A stretch of DNA of 64,000 nucleotides from Paenibacillus radicibacter (GCF_024721995.1 NZ_JANQBC010000011.1:1-64000), one strand, 5' to 3'; numbered from the stretch's first letter, positions 53,481-62,120 are shown. Program-made: numbers and translations. The notes: generated by a model not told the origin, from the letters alone.

Positions 53481-53519
53481 ATAGACACTTTTCGCCAATT
53501 CCTTATGATATAGACACTT
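53481..53519. promoter_or_regulatory. ATAGACACTT direct repeats between divergent sigma-54 promoters
   Basis: ATAGACACTT occurs at 53481-53490 and 53510-53519, between the opp promoter and the ferredoxin promoter, a position suitable for an enhancer. Assignment to the activator is inference. Confidence 0.35.
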
Positions 53520-53545
53520 CCAAATGGCATGAATTCATACAGGAG

Positions 53546-53562
53546 TTGGCTTGTTTCTTGCA
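53546..53562 (+). promoter_or_regulatory. Sigma-54 promoter for the ferredoxin/FAD subunit operon
   Basis: TTGGCTTGTTTCTTGCA: GG and GC ten bases apart, TGGC and TTGCA conserved. It lies about 40 bases before the start at 53602. Confidence 0.82.
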
Positions 53563-53601
53563 ACGAGAAGCATATGATATTCGCATGAAAAGGGGAGTCC
53601 A

Positions 53602-53874
53602 ATGGATCAGTCATCAATTATTATTTGTCGATGTGAAGAAGTCAGCCTCGGTCAGATCGTCGATACAGCCAAGCAATACCAATGTTCGTCGCGAGAAGTT
53701 AAGCTTCGTACAAGAGCAGGAATGGGTTTTTGCGGAGGCAGAACTTGCCGTTTATTAATCGATACAATTATTGAACAAACATCAGGAGTGCCTACTCCAC
53801 ACGAAACAACGCTAAAGTATCAACCTCCTGTAAGGCCCGTTACTTTTCATAATTTGGGGGGTAATGAGTCATGA
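53602..53874 (+). CDS. BFD-like [2Fe-2S] protein, D-hydroxyproline dehydrogenase partner
   Basis: Ninety residues with the BFD/NirB-type [2Fe-2S] cysteine pattern: CRC near the N-terminus and CGGRTC about 32 residues later. In many HcnABC or hydroxyproline dehydrogenase complexes this domain is fused to the C-terminus of the FAD subunit; here it is a separate small gene. GGGGAG precedes the ATG, and its stop overlaps the next start (ATGA), so it is made in step with the ferredoxin and FAD subunits. Confidence 0.82.
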   Translation: MDQSSIIICRCEEVSLGQIVDTAKQYQCSSREVKLRTRAGMGFCGGRTCRLLIDTIIEQTSGVPTPHETTLKYQPPVRPVTFHNLGGNES

Positions 53875-54215
53875 GCTACGGACGCATCGAGAACCATCCC
53901 ATCTTAGGGCAATTACGTGAACGTCAGAAGATCAACATCACCTTCGATGGACAATTATTGCAAGGTTATGAAGAAGAGACCATTGCAGCTGCGCTACTAG
54001 CAAGTGGCATTCGTACACTTCGTTATCATGAGGAAAAAGGGACGCCTCGCGGCATCTACTGCAACATCGGGCATTGTTTTGAATGTCGAGTTACCGTGAA
54101 TGGTAAAGATGGTGTGCGTGCTTGCATAACCACGATCAGTGAAGGAATGGAAGTTCGATCTGGTCAAGTCTTACCTACTCCTTTTCATAAAAAAGGAGGC
54201 AACGAGCATGATTGA
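53871..54215 (+). CDS. [2Fe-2S] ferredoxin-like subunit (HcnA type)
   Basis: A 114-residue protein of the HcnA/2Fe-2S group. The cluster ligands are in YCNIGHCFECRV and a later RAC. The preceding segment is the typical FDGQLLQGYEEETIAAALLASG ferredoxin-fold start. It transfers electrons between FAD subunits of amino acid dehydrogenases such as hydrogen cyanide synthase and D-hydroxyproline dehydrogenase. It overlaps both neighbours by a few bases. Confidence 0.85.
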   Translation: MSYGRIENHPILGQLRERQKINITFDGQLLQGYEEETIAAALLASGIRTLRYHEEKGTPRGIYCNIGHCFECRVTVNGKDGVRACITTISEGMEVRSGQVLPTPFHKKGGNEHD

Positions 54216-55431
54216 CGTCATCATCATTGGTGCTGGACCTGCCGGCTTGTCCGCAGCGATTGTATGTGCGGAGAATGGTCTTCAAGTGAAAGTAATCGAT
54301 GAGTTTATGAAGCCTGGAGGCAGATTGCTTGGACAACTACACCAAGAACCGACCGGAGAATGGTGGAATGGGATTGAAGAAGCGAAGAACATGTACAATC
54401 GCGCCGTATCCTTATCCGTAGATATTACGCTTGGAACATCCGTCTATGATGTCCAGCCATCGAATTCCGGTTGGCGAGTCTATACCTCCGAAGAAATATT
54501 GGAAACTAACACCTTGCTGATCGCAACTGGTGCCGCTGAAGTTGCTGCACCTATGCCAGGTTGGACACTACCGGGGGTAATGTCTATTGGCGCAGCGCAA
54601 GTCATGACGAATGTGCACCGTGTACGTGTCGGCAAGCGCGGTATCATTGTTGGAGTTAATGTACTGTCTGTTGCCATTGCCAGAGAGCTTCAACTTGCAG
54701 ACATCGAGATCGTCGGGATGATGCTCCCACCGCAGAATACTGTGAATAAAGATGCTGCTTCTCCTGAAAAAGTCATGCAGTCCTTACTGCGCGTCGCTCA
54801 TCTTGCGCCTTCTGCGATTCTTCGCCTTGGCAGCAAGCTGATGAAATTCAAGCTGTTTCAGCGCCTTGGATTAGCATTTTATCCGAGTGGTTTACTCAAA
54901 ATGTGGGGCATTCCAATTCACCTCAAACGTGCAGTCATCGAGATTTGTGGGGAAAATCAAGTCGAGAGCGTTAAAGTCGCTTACGTCACAGCAAGCGGCG
55001 AGGTCGTTCCGGGAACAACTCGCATCGCTCCTGTTGACTTCGTATGTATTGCAGGGGATTTGTATCCATTAGCCGAACTCGCATCCGTTGCTGGCTGCCC
55101 ACTCCGATACGTACCAGAACTCGGTGGTCATGTACCGCTTCATGATACGAATATGCAAACACCACTCGAAGGACTATACGTCGCCGGTAACATTACAGGC
55201 ATCGAAAGCGCCAAAGTCGCCAAAGCACAAGGGAAAGTAGCAGGACTTGCAATCGTCCAAAGCTTCAAACCGAAACATCCGATGGTGCAAAAAGAGCTAG
55301 ATCAAGCCAAGCAGCAAGTCATCGACATCCGTGAACAAGCCCTCATCCAATTCCACCCGCAAGTCGCCGAAGGGCGCGAGCGAATCGCACGTATGGCATC
55401 TAATTCTGAAGTCGGTCAGGGAGTTATATAG
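54208..55431 (+). CDS. FAD/NAD(P)-binding oxidoreductase subunit (HcnB type)
   Basis: A 407-residue pyridine-nucleotide-disulfide-type flavoprotein: FAD motif IIGAGPAGLSAAIV, GGRLLGQL, the ATG motif LIATGAAEVAAPMPG, and the late YVAGNITGIESAKVAKAQG. It corresponds to the HcnB/alpha subunit that partners the DAAO-like subunit (22354-23544). The usual C-terminal BFD domain is missing and is supplied by the gene at 53602. The ATG at 54208 has AAAAGGAGG nine bases upstream; the earlier ATG at 54139 lies inside the ferredoxin gene. It is the last gene of its operon. Confidence 0.87.
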   Translation: MIDVIIIGAGPAGLSAAIVCAENGLQVKVIDEFMKPGGRLLGQLHQEPTGEWWNGIEEAKNMYNRAVSLSVDITLGTSVYDVQPSNSGWRVYTSEEILETNTLLIATGAAEVAAPMPGWTLPGVMSIGAAQVMTNVHRVRVGKRGIIVGVNVLSVAIARELQLADIEIVGMMLPPQNTVNKDAASPEKVMQSLLRVAHLAPSAILRLGSKLMKFKLFQRLGLAFYPSGLLKMWGIPIHLKRAVIEICGENQVESVKVAYVTASGEVVPGTTRIAPVDFVCIAGDLYPLAELASVAGCPLRYVPELGGHVPLHDTNMQTPLEGLYVAGNITGIESAKVAKAQGKVAGLAIVQSFKPKHPMVQKELDQAKQQVIDIREQALIQFHPQVAEGRERIARMASNSEVGQGVI

Positions 55432-55770
55432 TTGAAGTAAATCGCATCTAACCTTCGGTTGGGTGCGTTTTTGCTTTGGGGTTTCGTTCTTGGGGCTTTT
55501 CCATGGACTCTGCGCTGGCGGAAGCAGCGGGATGTTGCACTCGGTGATTGTACTTTAGGTTTTGCTTTGAGGTTTGCTTTGAATTTGAACTTCAGGTTGA
55601 CTTGGGAAGGATTTAAGCTTTGCTTTGGAGACTGCTTGGGGATCTGACTTGTTTTTTTGATTGCTTTGAAGGTCACATAGTGAACTTTTAAAGATAATTT
55701 TCTAACGAACATTCAGATTGAAAACCTGATGTTCATTAGAAATGTTCTTTAAGAAACTTAGGGTTTCCCA
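55432..55770. other. Gene-free low-complexity interval
   Basis: Imperfect TTTGCTTTG and GGTTTTGC-type words recur between about 55465 and 55665. A 98-codon minus-strand frame here is Lys/Ser/Pro/Gln-rich, has no ribosome site and matches no family, so I do not call it. Nothing else is recognised in this stretch. Confidence 0.45.
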
Positions 55771-55773
55771 TTA

Positions 55774-55817
55774 AAAAGGGCTATCCCCTCGCAAAGCGAA
55801 GGGATAGCCCTTTATCC
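55774..55817. terminator. Strong bidirectional terminator
   Basis: AAAGGGCUAUCCC pairs perfectly with GGGAUAGCCCUUU around a 13-base loop, with A- and U-rich flanks. It separates the plus-strand FAD subunit operon from the minus-strand aldehyde dehydrogenase operon. Confidence 0.9.
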
Positions 55818-55833
55818 TCACACACCTTGTGTT

Positions 55834-55981
55834 ATAAAAGTTAAACGGAAGAGAAATATGCACTGTAGGAACGAAGTGTTCGCCTTTGAAATCGAGAATT
55901 ACCCATAAAACCTAATCAAATAATTCTCGATTGAGACAGCGACCGGAAGTGCATATTTCTCTGCAGTGACACCACTTTTAT
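55834..55981 (+). repeat. Structured intergenic repeat element, copy 4
   Basis: Core GTAGGAACGAAGTGTTCGCC then TTTGAAATCG, and CGATTGAGACAGCGACCGGA. Inner stem ATCGAGAATTA/TAATTCTCGAT, middle stem AGAGAAATATGCACT/AGTGCATATTTCTCT, outer stem ATAAAAGT/ACTTTTAT. It lies between convergent operons, next to the terminator at 55774. Confidence 0.87.
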
Positions 55982-55991
55982 CCCACCAAAA

Positions 55992-57431
55992 CTAACTGTA
56001 TTTTATAGCACAAGTCTTAACCTCACTATAGAAATCAAGTGCAGCCTGACCTTGCTCTCTTGTATGCGAACTCGACCATTTCGTTCCGCCAAACGGTGCT
56101 TGGTATTCAACACCAGCTGTCTCTTGATTAACTCGAACCATCCCAACCTCAGCATCGTCCAAGAATCGTAATCCTTGATTTAGATCTTGTGTAAATACCG
56201 AAGCACTCAGCCCGAATATCGTCGCATTACACAAGGCAACCGCATGTTCATAGTTGTCTGCTTCAAGCACGACCGCTACTGGTCCGAAGATCTCCTCCTG
56301 TACAAGCGGATGATCGCTGCTCACACCAGACACCACTAAAGGATGAATAAAGTAACCTTCACCATCAGCCACGTCAGACTTACATTCTGCAACAACTTGA
56401 GCTTGCTCACGTGCCATCGTTACATAAGACATGACACTATCGTATTGGCTGCTTGATGCTACTGGGCCCAGATAAGCTTTGGCATCAAGTGCCGGTGCCA
56501 TGATGAGAGCTTCCATTCCCTTCTGCAAAGCAGCTGTAAAGCTCGGCATAATCTCCCGCTCCACAATAATACGACTCGTTGCTGTACACTTCTGCCCCGC
56601 CGAACGGAACGCACCACTTAGAATAGCTGGAATCGCAAGATCAAGGTCTGCATCTTTCAAGACAACAGCTGCATTCTTGCCGCCCATCTCCGTTTGGTAC
56701 TTGATATTGCGTCTAGCACAGATCGCTGCAATACGTTGACCCGTTGAAGTTGAACCTGTGAACGAAATTGCATTCAGGTTGCAATGCTCAAGCAACACAT
56801 CGCCGATCTTACTTCCCTTACCGATAACTAAATTTATAATTCCAGCAGGCAATCCTGCATCCACAAAAATTTCGATCATCTTCGTCGCTGTTAAACACGC
56901 GAACTCAGCTGGCTTCCATACGACCGTATTACCACAAAGAAGCGCAGGCGCAATTTTCCAAATCGGGATTGCAACAGGGAAGTTCCACGGTGTAATGATG
57001 CCAACAACGCCTAGAGGAACACGCTTCGTGTATTGAAGTACACCCGCTTCAGAGGCTGGAATCACACTACCATGACTGCGCACGCCTTCCGCCGCATAAT
57101 ACTTCAGCAGATTAACTCCGCGCATCACTTCGCCTTTCATCTCACTAATCGGCTTACCCATCTCACGACTTGCAATAGTTGCGAGAGTTTCTACATTTGC
57201 TTCAAGAGCAGTTGCTAAGCGACCTAACGTATCACCGCGTTTAGCCGGAGACAATCCTGCCCAACCTGGCAAAGCACTACGCGCCGCCTGCTCTGCATGA
57301 AGTACTTCACTTGCACCTGACAAATGTACAATTCCCACTTGCTCTTTCACATTCGAAGGATTGTGTACGATCAGTTCACCATCAGTTGGTATTGACCACT
57401 CACCACCGATATAGTTCTGACTATGTATCAT
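55992..57431 (-). CDS. Aldehyde dehydrogenase (probable 2,5-dioxovalerate dehydrogenase)
   Basis: A 479-residue NAD(P)-dependent aldehyde dehydrogenase. Catalytic Cys is in GQKCTATSR, the general-base Glu in YQTEMGGKNA, cofactor motif GSTSTGQRIA, and the oxyanion Asn in TPWNFPVAIPIWK. In the hydroxyproline pathway it oxidises 2,5-dioxovalerate (2-oxoglutarate semialdehyde) to 2-oxoglutarate. The gene directly upstream encodes the deaminase that makes that semialdehyde. Start ATG 57431 has GGAGGTG seven bases upstream. Co-transcribed from the sigma-54 promoter at 58396. Confidence 0.9.
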   Translation of the reverse strand: MIHSQNYIGGEWSIPTDGELIVHNPSNVKEQVGIVHLSGASEVLHAEQAARSALPGWAGLSPAKRGDTLGRLATALEANVETLATIASREMGKPISEMKGEVMRGVNLLKYYAAEGVRSHGSVIPASEAGVLQYTKRVPLGVVGIITPWNFPVAIPIWKIAPALLCGNTVVWKPAEFACLTATKMIEIFVDAGLPAGIINLVIGKGSKIGDVLLEHCNLNAISFTGSTSTGQRIAAICARRNIKYQTEMGGKNAAVVLKDADLDLAIPAILSGAFRSAGQKCTATSRIIVEREIMPSFTAALQKGMEALIMAPALDAKAYLGPVASSSQYDSVMSYVTMAREQAQVVAECKSDVADGEGYFIHPLVVSGVSSDHPLVQEEIFGPVAVVLEADNYEHAVALCNATIFGLSASVFTQDLNQGLRFLDDAEVGMVRVNQETAGVEYQAPFGGTKWSSSHTREQGQAALDFYSEVKTCAIKYS

Positions 57432-57454
57432 GGCTAGCACCTCCAAGCTTTACA

Positions 57455-58348
57455 TTAGTTCGCGCTAATCGCAAGGTTAGATTTTGTCGCATAATCGAAT
57501 GCTGCTTTAATTGCCACTTCTTCTTCCGGTGTTAATCCAAGGCGTGGCGGACGACAAGGACCTACTGGGCGGCCGATAAGCTCCATCGTATATTTAATCG
57601 CCTGTACCAAGCGAGGACCTGCATCATAATGGAATAATGGAACAAGGCGACGGAACAGTTCAAGCGCCTCAGGCAATTTACCTTGTTGTGCCCATTCGAA
57701 TACGTCTACGCTTTCTCTTGGCATCGCATTAACGAAGCCCGCAATCCAACCCGTTGCTCCTGCAATTGCGCCTTCAAGTGCTAGATCATCAACACCTACA
57801 AGAACTTCAAGATTCGTCTCACGAATCACATCGTGCATACGGCGAATGTCGCCGGAGAATTCTTTTACCGCAACAATGTTATCGAACTCCGCTAACTTTT
57901 TCAGGACACGTGGTGTCAAATCAATTGGATAATCATGCGGATTGTTATACACGATAACTGGCAATCCAACATTTGCTATCGCTTGGTAATGCGCAATAAC
58001 TTCTGCTTCGTTCGCCTTGTAGTTAATTGGCGGCAATGCCATTACACCTGCAGCACCTTTTTCCATGGAGAAACGAACCCAATCTGTCGCTTGCTTCGTA
58101 GATGGAGCCGCAGAACCTACAACAACTGGCACACGTCCAGCCGCAGCTTCAATAGTCGTCTCAATGACTTTCGCGCGCTCTTCTGACGAAAAAGTTGCAT
58201 ATTCCCCTAAAGAACCTGTCGGAATAATTCCGTGTACGCCTTGCTCGATCAGCCAATTCACATGATCATGCAAACCTCTGTAATCGACCTCATAGTCATT
58301 TGTAAATGGGGTAATTGTTGCTACATAAACACCTGGAAATTTTGGCAT
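57455..58348 (-). CDS. DapA-family deaminase (probable pyrroline-4-hydroxy-2-carboxylate deaminase)
   Basis: A 297-residue class-I lyase of the dihydrodipicolinate synthase family. The Schiff-base Lys is in VAVKEFSGD, the Tyr in VIVYNNPHDYP and the phosphate/carboxylate loop in GSLGEYATFS. Family members in hydroxyproline clusters (LhpC) deaminate delta1-pyrroline-4-hydroxy-2-carboxylate to 2,5-dioxovalerate and ammonia. The aldehyde dehydrogenase gene follows after 23 bases. Start ATG 58348 has GAGGAG eight bases upstream. Confidence 0.87.
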   Translation of the reverse strand: MPKFPGVYVATITPFTNDYEVDYRGLHDHVNWLIEQGVHGIIPTGSLGEYATFSSEERAKVIETTIEAAAGRVPVVVGSAAPSTKQATDWVRFSMEKGAAGVMALPPINYKANEAEVIAHYQAIANVGLPVIVYNNPHDYPIDLTPRVLKKLAEFDNIVAVKEFSGDIRRMHDVIRETNLEVLVGVDDLALEGAIAGATGWIAGFVNAMPRESVDVFEWAQQGKLPEALELFRRLVPLFHYDAGPRLVQAIKYTMELIGRPVGPCRPPRLGLTPEEEVAIKAAFDYATKSNLAISAN

Positions 58349-58395
58349 TTGATAATCTCCTCTCAATTATGTGGTGAAACGCTCACCTTCTGTAT

Positions 58396-58412
58396 TGCAA
58401 GAAGCATACCTA
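58396..58412 (-). promoter_or_regulatory. Sigma-54 promoter for the deaminase-dehydrogenase operon
   Basis: On the minus strand TAGGTATGCTTCTTGCA: GG and GC ten bases apart and TTGCA intact; the -24 half (AGGTATG) is weaker than in the other sites. It sits in the short gap after rpoN, about 50 bases before the deaminase start. Confidence 0.7.
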
Positions 58413-58417
58413 CTTTC

Positions 58418-59731
58418 TCAAATTGCCTTCATTTTTCGTAAAGAAGAGGATAATATTTTTTCTTCTTCTCGGTATTTGGCGACCGTCCGTCTTGAAATTT
58501 CGATTCCACTCTTCTGAAGCATATTCGCAATAATCTGATCCGATAGCGGTTTACGCTTATCTTCCTCATGAATGTATGCACGAATAGTGCTCTTAACAGC
58601 CCTTGACGAAATATCTTCACCTTTAGCAGTCTGAATTCCGTTTGAGAAGAAGTACTTCAGCTCATAAATCCCCCTCGGTGTATCAATAAACTTGTTCTTA
58701 ATCGCACGACTTACTGTCGATTCATGTATGCTTAGCGTGTCAGACAAATGCCTTAGATTCATCGGTCTAAGATTACCATCCTCCCCTTCGAAGAATGCCA
58801 TCTGCTCCTGTACAATCGCATAGATCACTTTAAAAAGCGTATCATTACGGTACTCCAGACTGCGAATCAACCACTGAGCTGACTTCATTTGATCTTGAAT
58901 GTAGCTGGCAACTTCCTCGCCTTGAGCGCTTTTGACTAGATCGACATACTCGCGATTAATCGTGACTTTGGAGCAAGTACTTCGTTTCATTTCGATTACT
59001 AAATTGTTATTTGCAAAAGAAACTTCTGCATCTACAACGATATTTTCTTTCTCATGACGACCGTAACCAAGTCCTGGACGCGGGTTTAACGTACGAATGT
59101 AGTCCAGAATTTTAGGCATATTTTTCTCATTTATGTCTAATTCTTTAGAAATTTTGTCGTATTTACCTTTTGCAAGCTCAGACAAATAGTAAGTTACAAC
59201 TTCAAGTGCTCCAACCGGCGCATCTTCATCACGCTTGATCTGAATGGTGAGACATTCTTGTAAGTCTCGTCCTCCAATGCCTGCTGGATCGAATGTGTGC
59301 AGCTTAGCGAGCGCATTTTCAACATCATCATAAGTGAGATGCAATGCCTTAGCCGTTTCTTCAACCGTTATAGCTAAATACCCCGCATCATTCAAATTTC
59401 CTGCAAAATATGAGATCGCCTTGAACTCGGCTAAATTATAGGAAGTCATCCTCAGCTGCTGCATAATCCAATCTTCCAAAGTATCAACATGAACAGCTAA
59501 ACTACCAAGCGAATCAAGATGGCTATATTTTTCATTAAAGCGCTTACTTTTTATTGAAAAAGGATCTTGCTTCCACTCCACTTCAATCAGTGGATTTTCA
59601 CTTGCACGTTCTTGCACATAAGCATTCAGTTCTGCGCTTGAGAGTTGAAGAATATGAATAGACTGCTTAAGCTCAGGTGTCATGTATAATTTGATATGCT
59701 GTTCCTGACTCAAGCTATACGTCATGTTCAT
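58418..59731 (-). CDS. rpoN: RNA polymerase sigma-54 factor (SigL)
   Basis: A 437-residue sigma-54, close to the 436 residues of B. subtilis SigL. Region I starts SLSQEQHIKLYMTPELKQSI, the core-binding region includes FDPAGIGGRDLQECL, the helix-turn-helix is MNLRHLSDTLSIHESTVSRA, and the RpoN box ends the protein (SRRTVAKYREE). AAAGGGTGAG lies seven bases before the ATG. It is downstream of its own sigma-54-type promoter and next to its target genes, so it is probably dedicated to this regulon and autoregulated. Confidence 0.95.
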   Translation of the reverse strand: MNMTYSLSQEQHIKLYMTPELKQSIHILQLSSAELNAYVQERASENPLIEVEWKQDPFSIKSKRFNEKYSHLDSLGSLAVHVDTLEDWIMQQLRMTSYNLAEFKAISYFAGNLNDAGYLAITVEETAKALHLTYDDVENALAKLHTFDPAGIGGRDLQECLTIQIKRDEDAPVGALEVVTYYLSELAKGKYDKISKELDINEKNMPKILDYIRTLNPRPGLGYGRHEKENIVVDAEVSFANNNLVIEMKRSTCSKVTINREYVDLVKSAQGEEVASYIQDQMKSAQWLIRSLEYRNDTLFKVIYAIVQEQMAFFEGEDGNLRPMNLRHLSDTLSIHESTVSRAIKNKFIDTPRGIYELKYFFSNGIQTAKGEDISSRAVKSTIRAYIHEEDKRKPLSDQIIANMLQKSGIEISRRTVAKYREEEKILSSSLRKMKAI

Positions 59732-59770
59732 GCGAACTCACCCTTTCTCAGCGTTGTTTAATTCATTATA

Positions 59771-59787
59771 TGCAAGAATCATGCCAA
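59771..59787 (-). promoter_or_regulatory. Sigma-54 promoter upstream of rpoN
   Basis: On the minus strand TTGGCATGATTCTTGCA: GG and GC ten bases apart, both half-sites near consensus. It would initiate about 30 bases before the rpoN start, implying positive autoregulation. Confidence 0.85.
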
Positions 59788-59831
59788 GTTTAACTTGGAA
59801 GTTTGCGGATTGTGGAGTGAAACATCGCTTT

Positions 59832-60314
59832 TTATATCTTTTTCACCGGACAATAAATGTTAACCTCATTCTTCACCGTATCGTTATCCCTGATTGTTAA
59901 CTCATCGTATCTCTCAAAATAATAAGCAACATCATCATACGCATAGCCATTTTCACTCAACCATTTTGAAGTATAATCATAAGCGGTTCCCGTCAGACTA
60001 CTAGGTCCCACATAATGGGTTAGTGAATATAGTCGCGGTAGTAAGTGAATATGTACCATGCCGTGAGGCAAATTTAACATCGGTTCCACTTCATAACAAC
60101 AATAGAAATCAATAACTCTTGTGTTCCCTTTATAGTTTGGCGGGGTTATACCGTAGGTGACAGTCGGGTTCGTTATATGACGGATCTCATCTTTTCTTCG
60201 CTCTAGCTCCATGAATGCCTGATTAACACTTTCACCCATGTTAAAAAAATTAGCAGTTGCTCGAATACCTACATAGGTTGTGATTTCTTCGGTATCTATT
60301 ATTTCGATATGCAT
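59832..60314 (-). CDS. GyrI-like/AraC effector-binding domain protein
   Basis: About 160 residues of the GyrI-like small-molecule-binding fold (SOUL/AraC_E_bind type): TYVGIRATANFF, TYGITPPNYKG, FYCCYEVEP, YTSKWLSENGY and the final IYCPVKKI. No DNA-binding domain, so it is a stand-alone effector-binding protein. Start ATG 60314 with GAGG eight bases upstream. It ends about 45 bases before the rpoN promoter. Ligand unknown. Confidence 0.75.
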   Translation of the reverse strand: MHIEIIDTEEITTYVGIRATANFFNMGESVNQAFMELERRKDEIRHITNPTVTYGITPPNYKGNTRVIDFYCCYEVEPMLNLPHGMVHIHLLPRLYSLTHYVGPSSLTGTAYDYTSKWLSENGYAYDDVAYYFERYDELTIRDNDTVKNEVNIYCPVKKI

Positions 60315-60564
60315 CGTAACTACCTCTTTCATCACGACTTCGTTTTAACTAAACCTGTACGCCTGCTCTTCATATTCCTTGCTGCTCGTGCTCCGATCTG
60401 TGATGCCTCCAGTCCACTGAAATAATTATCTAGTGCCACTTTGTTGTTAAATTAAATCTTTCTGTTCATAAATGACCTTTTTTAATGTTTATGTAAAATA
60501 ATACAAGTAATATTCGTGAACCAATTACTTGATCCCTTTTTTAATAGAATAAGAGGTTTCACCT

Positions 60565-62031
60565 ATGCCAACAGGCAGGCGTATGCCGTTACCCGGTCAG
60601 CTGTCCCTACATAGGTATAAGCAGATGGGAAAAACGTACGCATTGAACGAGGATGGTGAAAATGAGTTGGTACTAAAGCGAAAGAAACTCGGCACTCAAT
60701 TGACTGGAAGAATCGTGATACCCGGAAACCCTACTTACAATGCAGCCAGAATGGAGTACAATCGACGGTTTTCTAAATTTCCACGGGTCATCGTTTTTTG
60801 TAGACGAAAACAGGATGTGATAAACGCAGTTAAATGGGCTCGTGAGCATGGTGTTCGACTTCGTGCACGCAGCGGTCGACACAGTTATGAGGGGTTTTCA
60901 GCTGTTAATGGCGGAATCATCATTGATGTGAGCGAAATGAATAAGATTCAAGTGAATCGCAAGAATAGAATCGCACGCATACAGACAGGCAATCCCCTTG
61001 CCCGCGTGTATCAGAAGCTATGGAATAAGCGCCTCGCACTTCCAGCTGGAACAGCTCCTGATGTTGGCGTTGCTGGACTTACCTTAGGTGGCGGGATTGG
61101 TCTTTTGACACGTAAATATGGATTAACCTGCGATAATCTCAAACAAGTGGAGATGGTCGTTGCATCCGGGCAGCAAAGCGCGAAGTCGATCGTAGTCAAC
61201 AAGAACAAACATAGCGACCTCCTCTGGGCCTCCAAAGGTGGCGGAGGAGGAAGTTTCGGCATTGCGACATCGTATACATTTGGCGTGCAACCTATCCAGA
61301 ATGTTTCAATCTACAGCATTACATGGAAATGGCGTGATCTAGAGAAGGTATTCCCAACTTGGCAGCGCTGGGCACCTTCTGTTACGAATCGCCTAACTTC
61401 CACCATAGAGGTAGCCGCTAAGGAAGTAGGGACGATACTTTCTACCGGTCAACTACTAGGCAGTGCAGAGGAACTCCGACAATTAATTAAACCATTGCTT
61501 CAAGCAGGAACCCCTGTGAAAGTCATGGTGCGAACCGTATCCTTTATTGAAGCAACTCAATTTTTTGCTGAATCCGACCTCAATCTAGAACCCAAGTTTA
61601 AAATATCTGGAGCTTACGGTTATAAGCCCCTGCCACGGGCTGGCGTACAGATCATCCGTGATTCCCTAGCCCATGCGCCCAACAAGCACTCTACCGTATG
61701 GTGTCAAAGCTTAGGCGGTGCAGGAAGTGCGGTGAGCCGAATATCTCCGACCGCAACAGCCTATCCGCATCGGAAGGCAGAGACTATCTATGAACTATCC
61801 GCACGTTGGCGAAACGAAAACGAAGGACAGAAAAATATAAAGTGGGTCAAGCGATTCCGCAAAGCGCTGCGCCCTTTCGTCATTGGCGATTATGTAAACT
61901 TCCCTGATTTGCAGATTAAAAACTGGCCTAGGGCATATTACAGTGTCAACTTCCCAAGACTTAAGCGTGTAAAACGAAAATACGACCCACATAATGTGTT
62001 TCGCTTCGCCCAGAGTATACCGGTGAAGTGA
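60565..62031 (+). CDS. Berberine-bridge-enzyme-type FAD oxidoreductase
   Basis: A 488-residue flavoprotein of the FAD_binding_4/BBE family. The FAD-anchoring His is in RSGRHSYEGFS, the PP-loop region includes GTAPDVGVAGLTLGGGIGLL, and the C-terminal BBE segment is KRKYDPHNVFRFAQSI. The second covalent-attachment Cys is not obvious (ltrKYGLTCDN has a Cys where it may lie). Members oxidise alcohols or sugars; substrate unknown. AAGAGG precedes the ATG. No secretion signal. It is a single-gene unit ending at a strong terminator. Confidence 0.85.
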   Translation: MPTGRRMPLPGQLSLHRYKQMGKTYALNEDGENELVLKRKKLGTQLTGRIVIPGNPTYNAARMEYNRRFSKFPRVIVFCRRKQDVINAVKWAREHGVRLRARSGRHSYEGFSAVNGGIIIDVSEMNKIQVNRKNRIARIQTGNPLARVYQKLWNKRLALPAGTAPDVGVAGLTLGGGIGLLTRKYGLTCDNLKQVEMVVASGQQSAKSIVVNKNKHSDLLWASKGGGGGSFGIATSYTFGVQPIQNVSIYSITWKWRDLEKVFPTWQRWAPSVTNRLTSTIEVAAKEVGTILSTGQLLGSAEELRQLIKPLLQAGTPVKVMVRTVSFIEATQFFAESDLNLEPKFKISGAYGYKPLPRAGVQIIRDSLAHAPNKHSTVWCQSLGGAGSAVSRISPTATAYPHRKAETIYELSARWRNENEGQKNIKWVKRFRKALRPFVIGDYVNFPDLQIKNWPRAYYSVNFPRLKRVKRKYDPHNVFRFAQSIPVK

Positions 62032-62077
62032 TTAGTTGACCAGAATTGATACCCCCATAATTAGATATTTAAAGGTT

Positions 62078-62120
62078 AAAAAAACAAACCCAGTCCTTTT
62101 ACAGACTGGGTTTGTTTCAT
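62078..62120. terminator. Terminator after BBE-type oxidase gene
   Basis: AAACAAACCCAGUC pairs with GACUGGGUUUGUUU around an eight-base loop, with A/T-rich flanks; works on either strand. Confidence 0.92.

Noticed and set aside
55416-55712. A 98-codon Lys/Ser/Pro-rich minus-strand frame
   Set aside because: Composition follows the low-complexity DNA tract, there is no ribosome site, and it overlaps the end of the FAD subunit gene.
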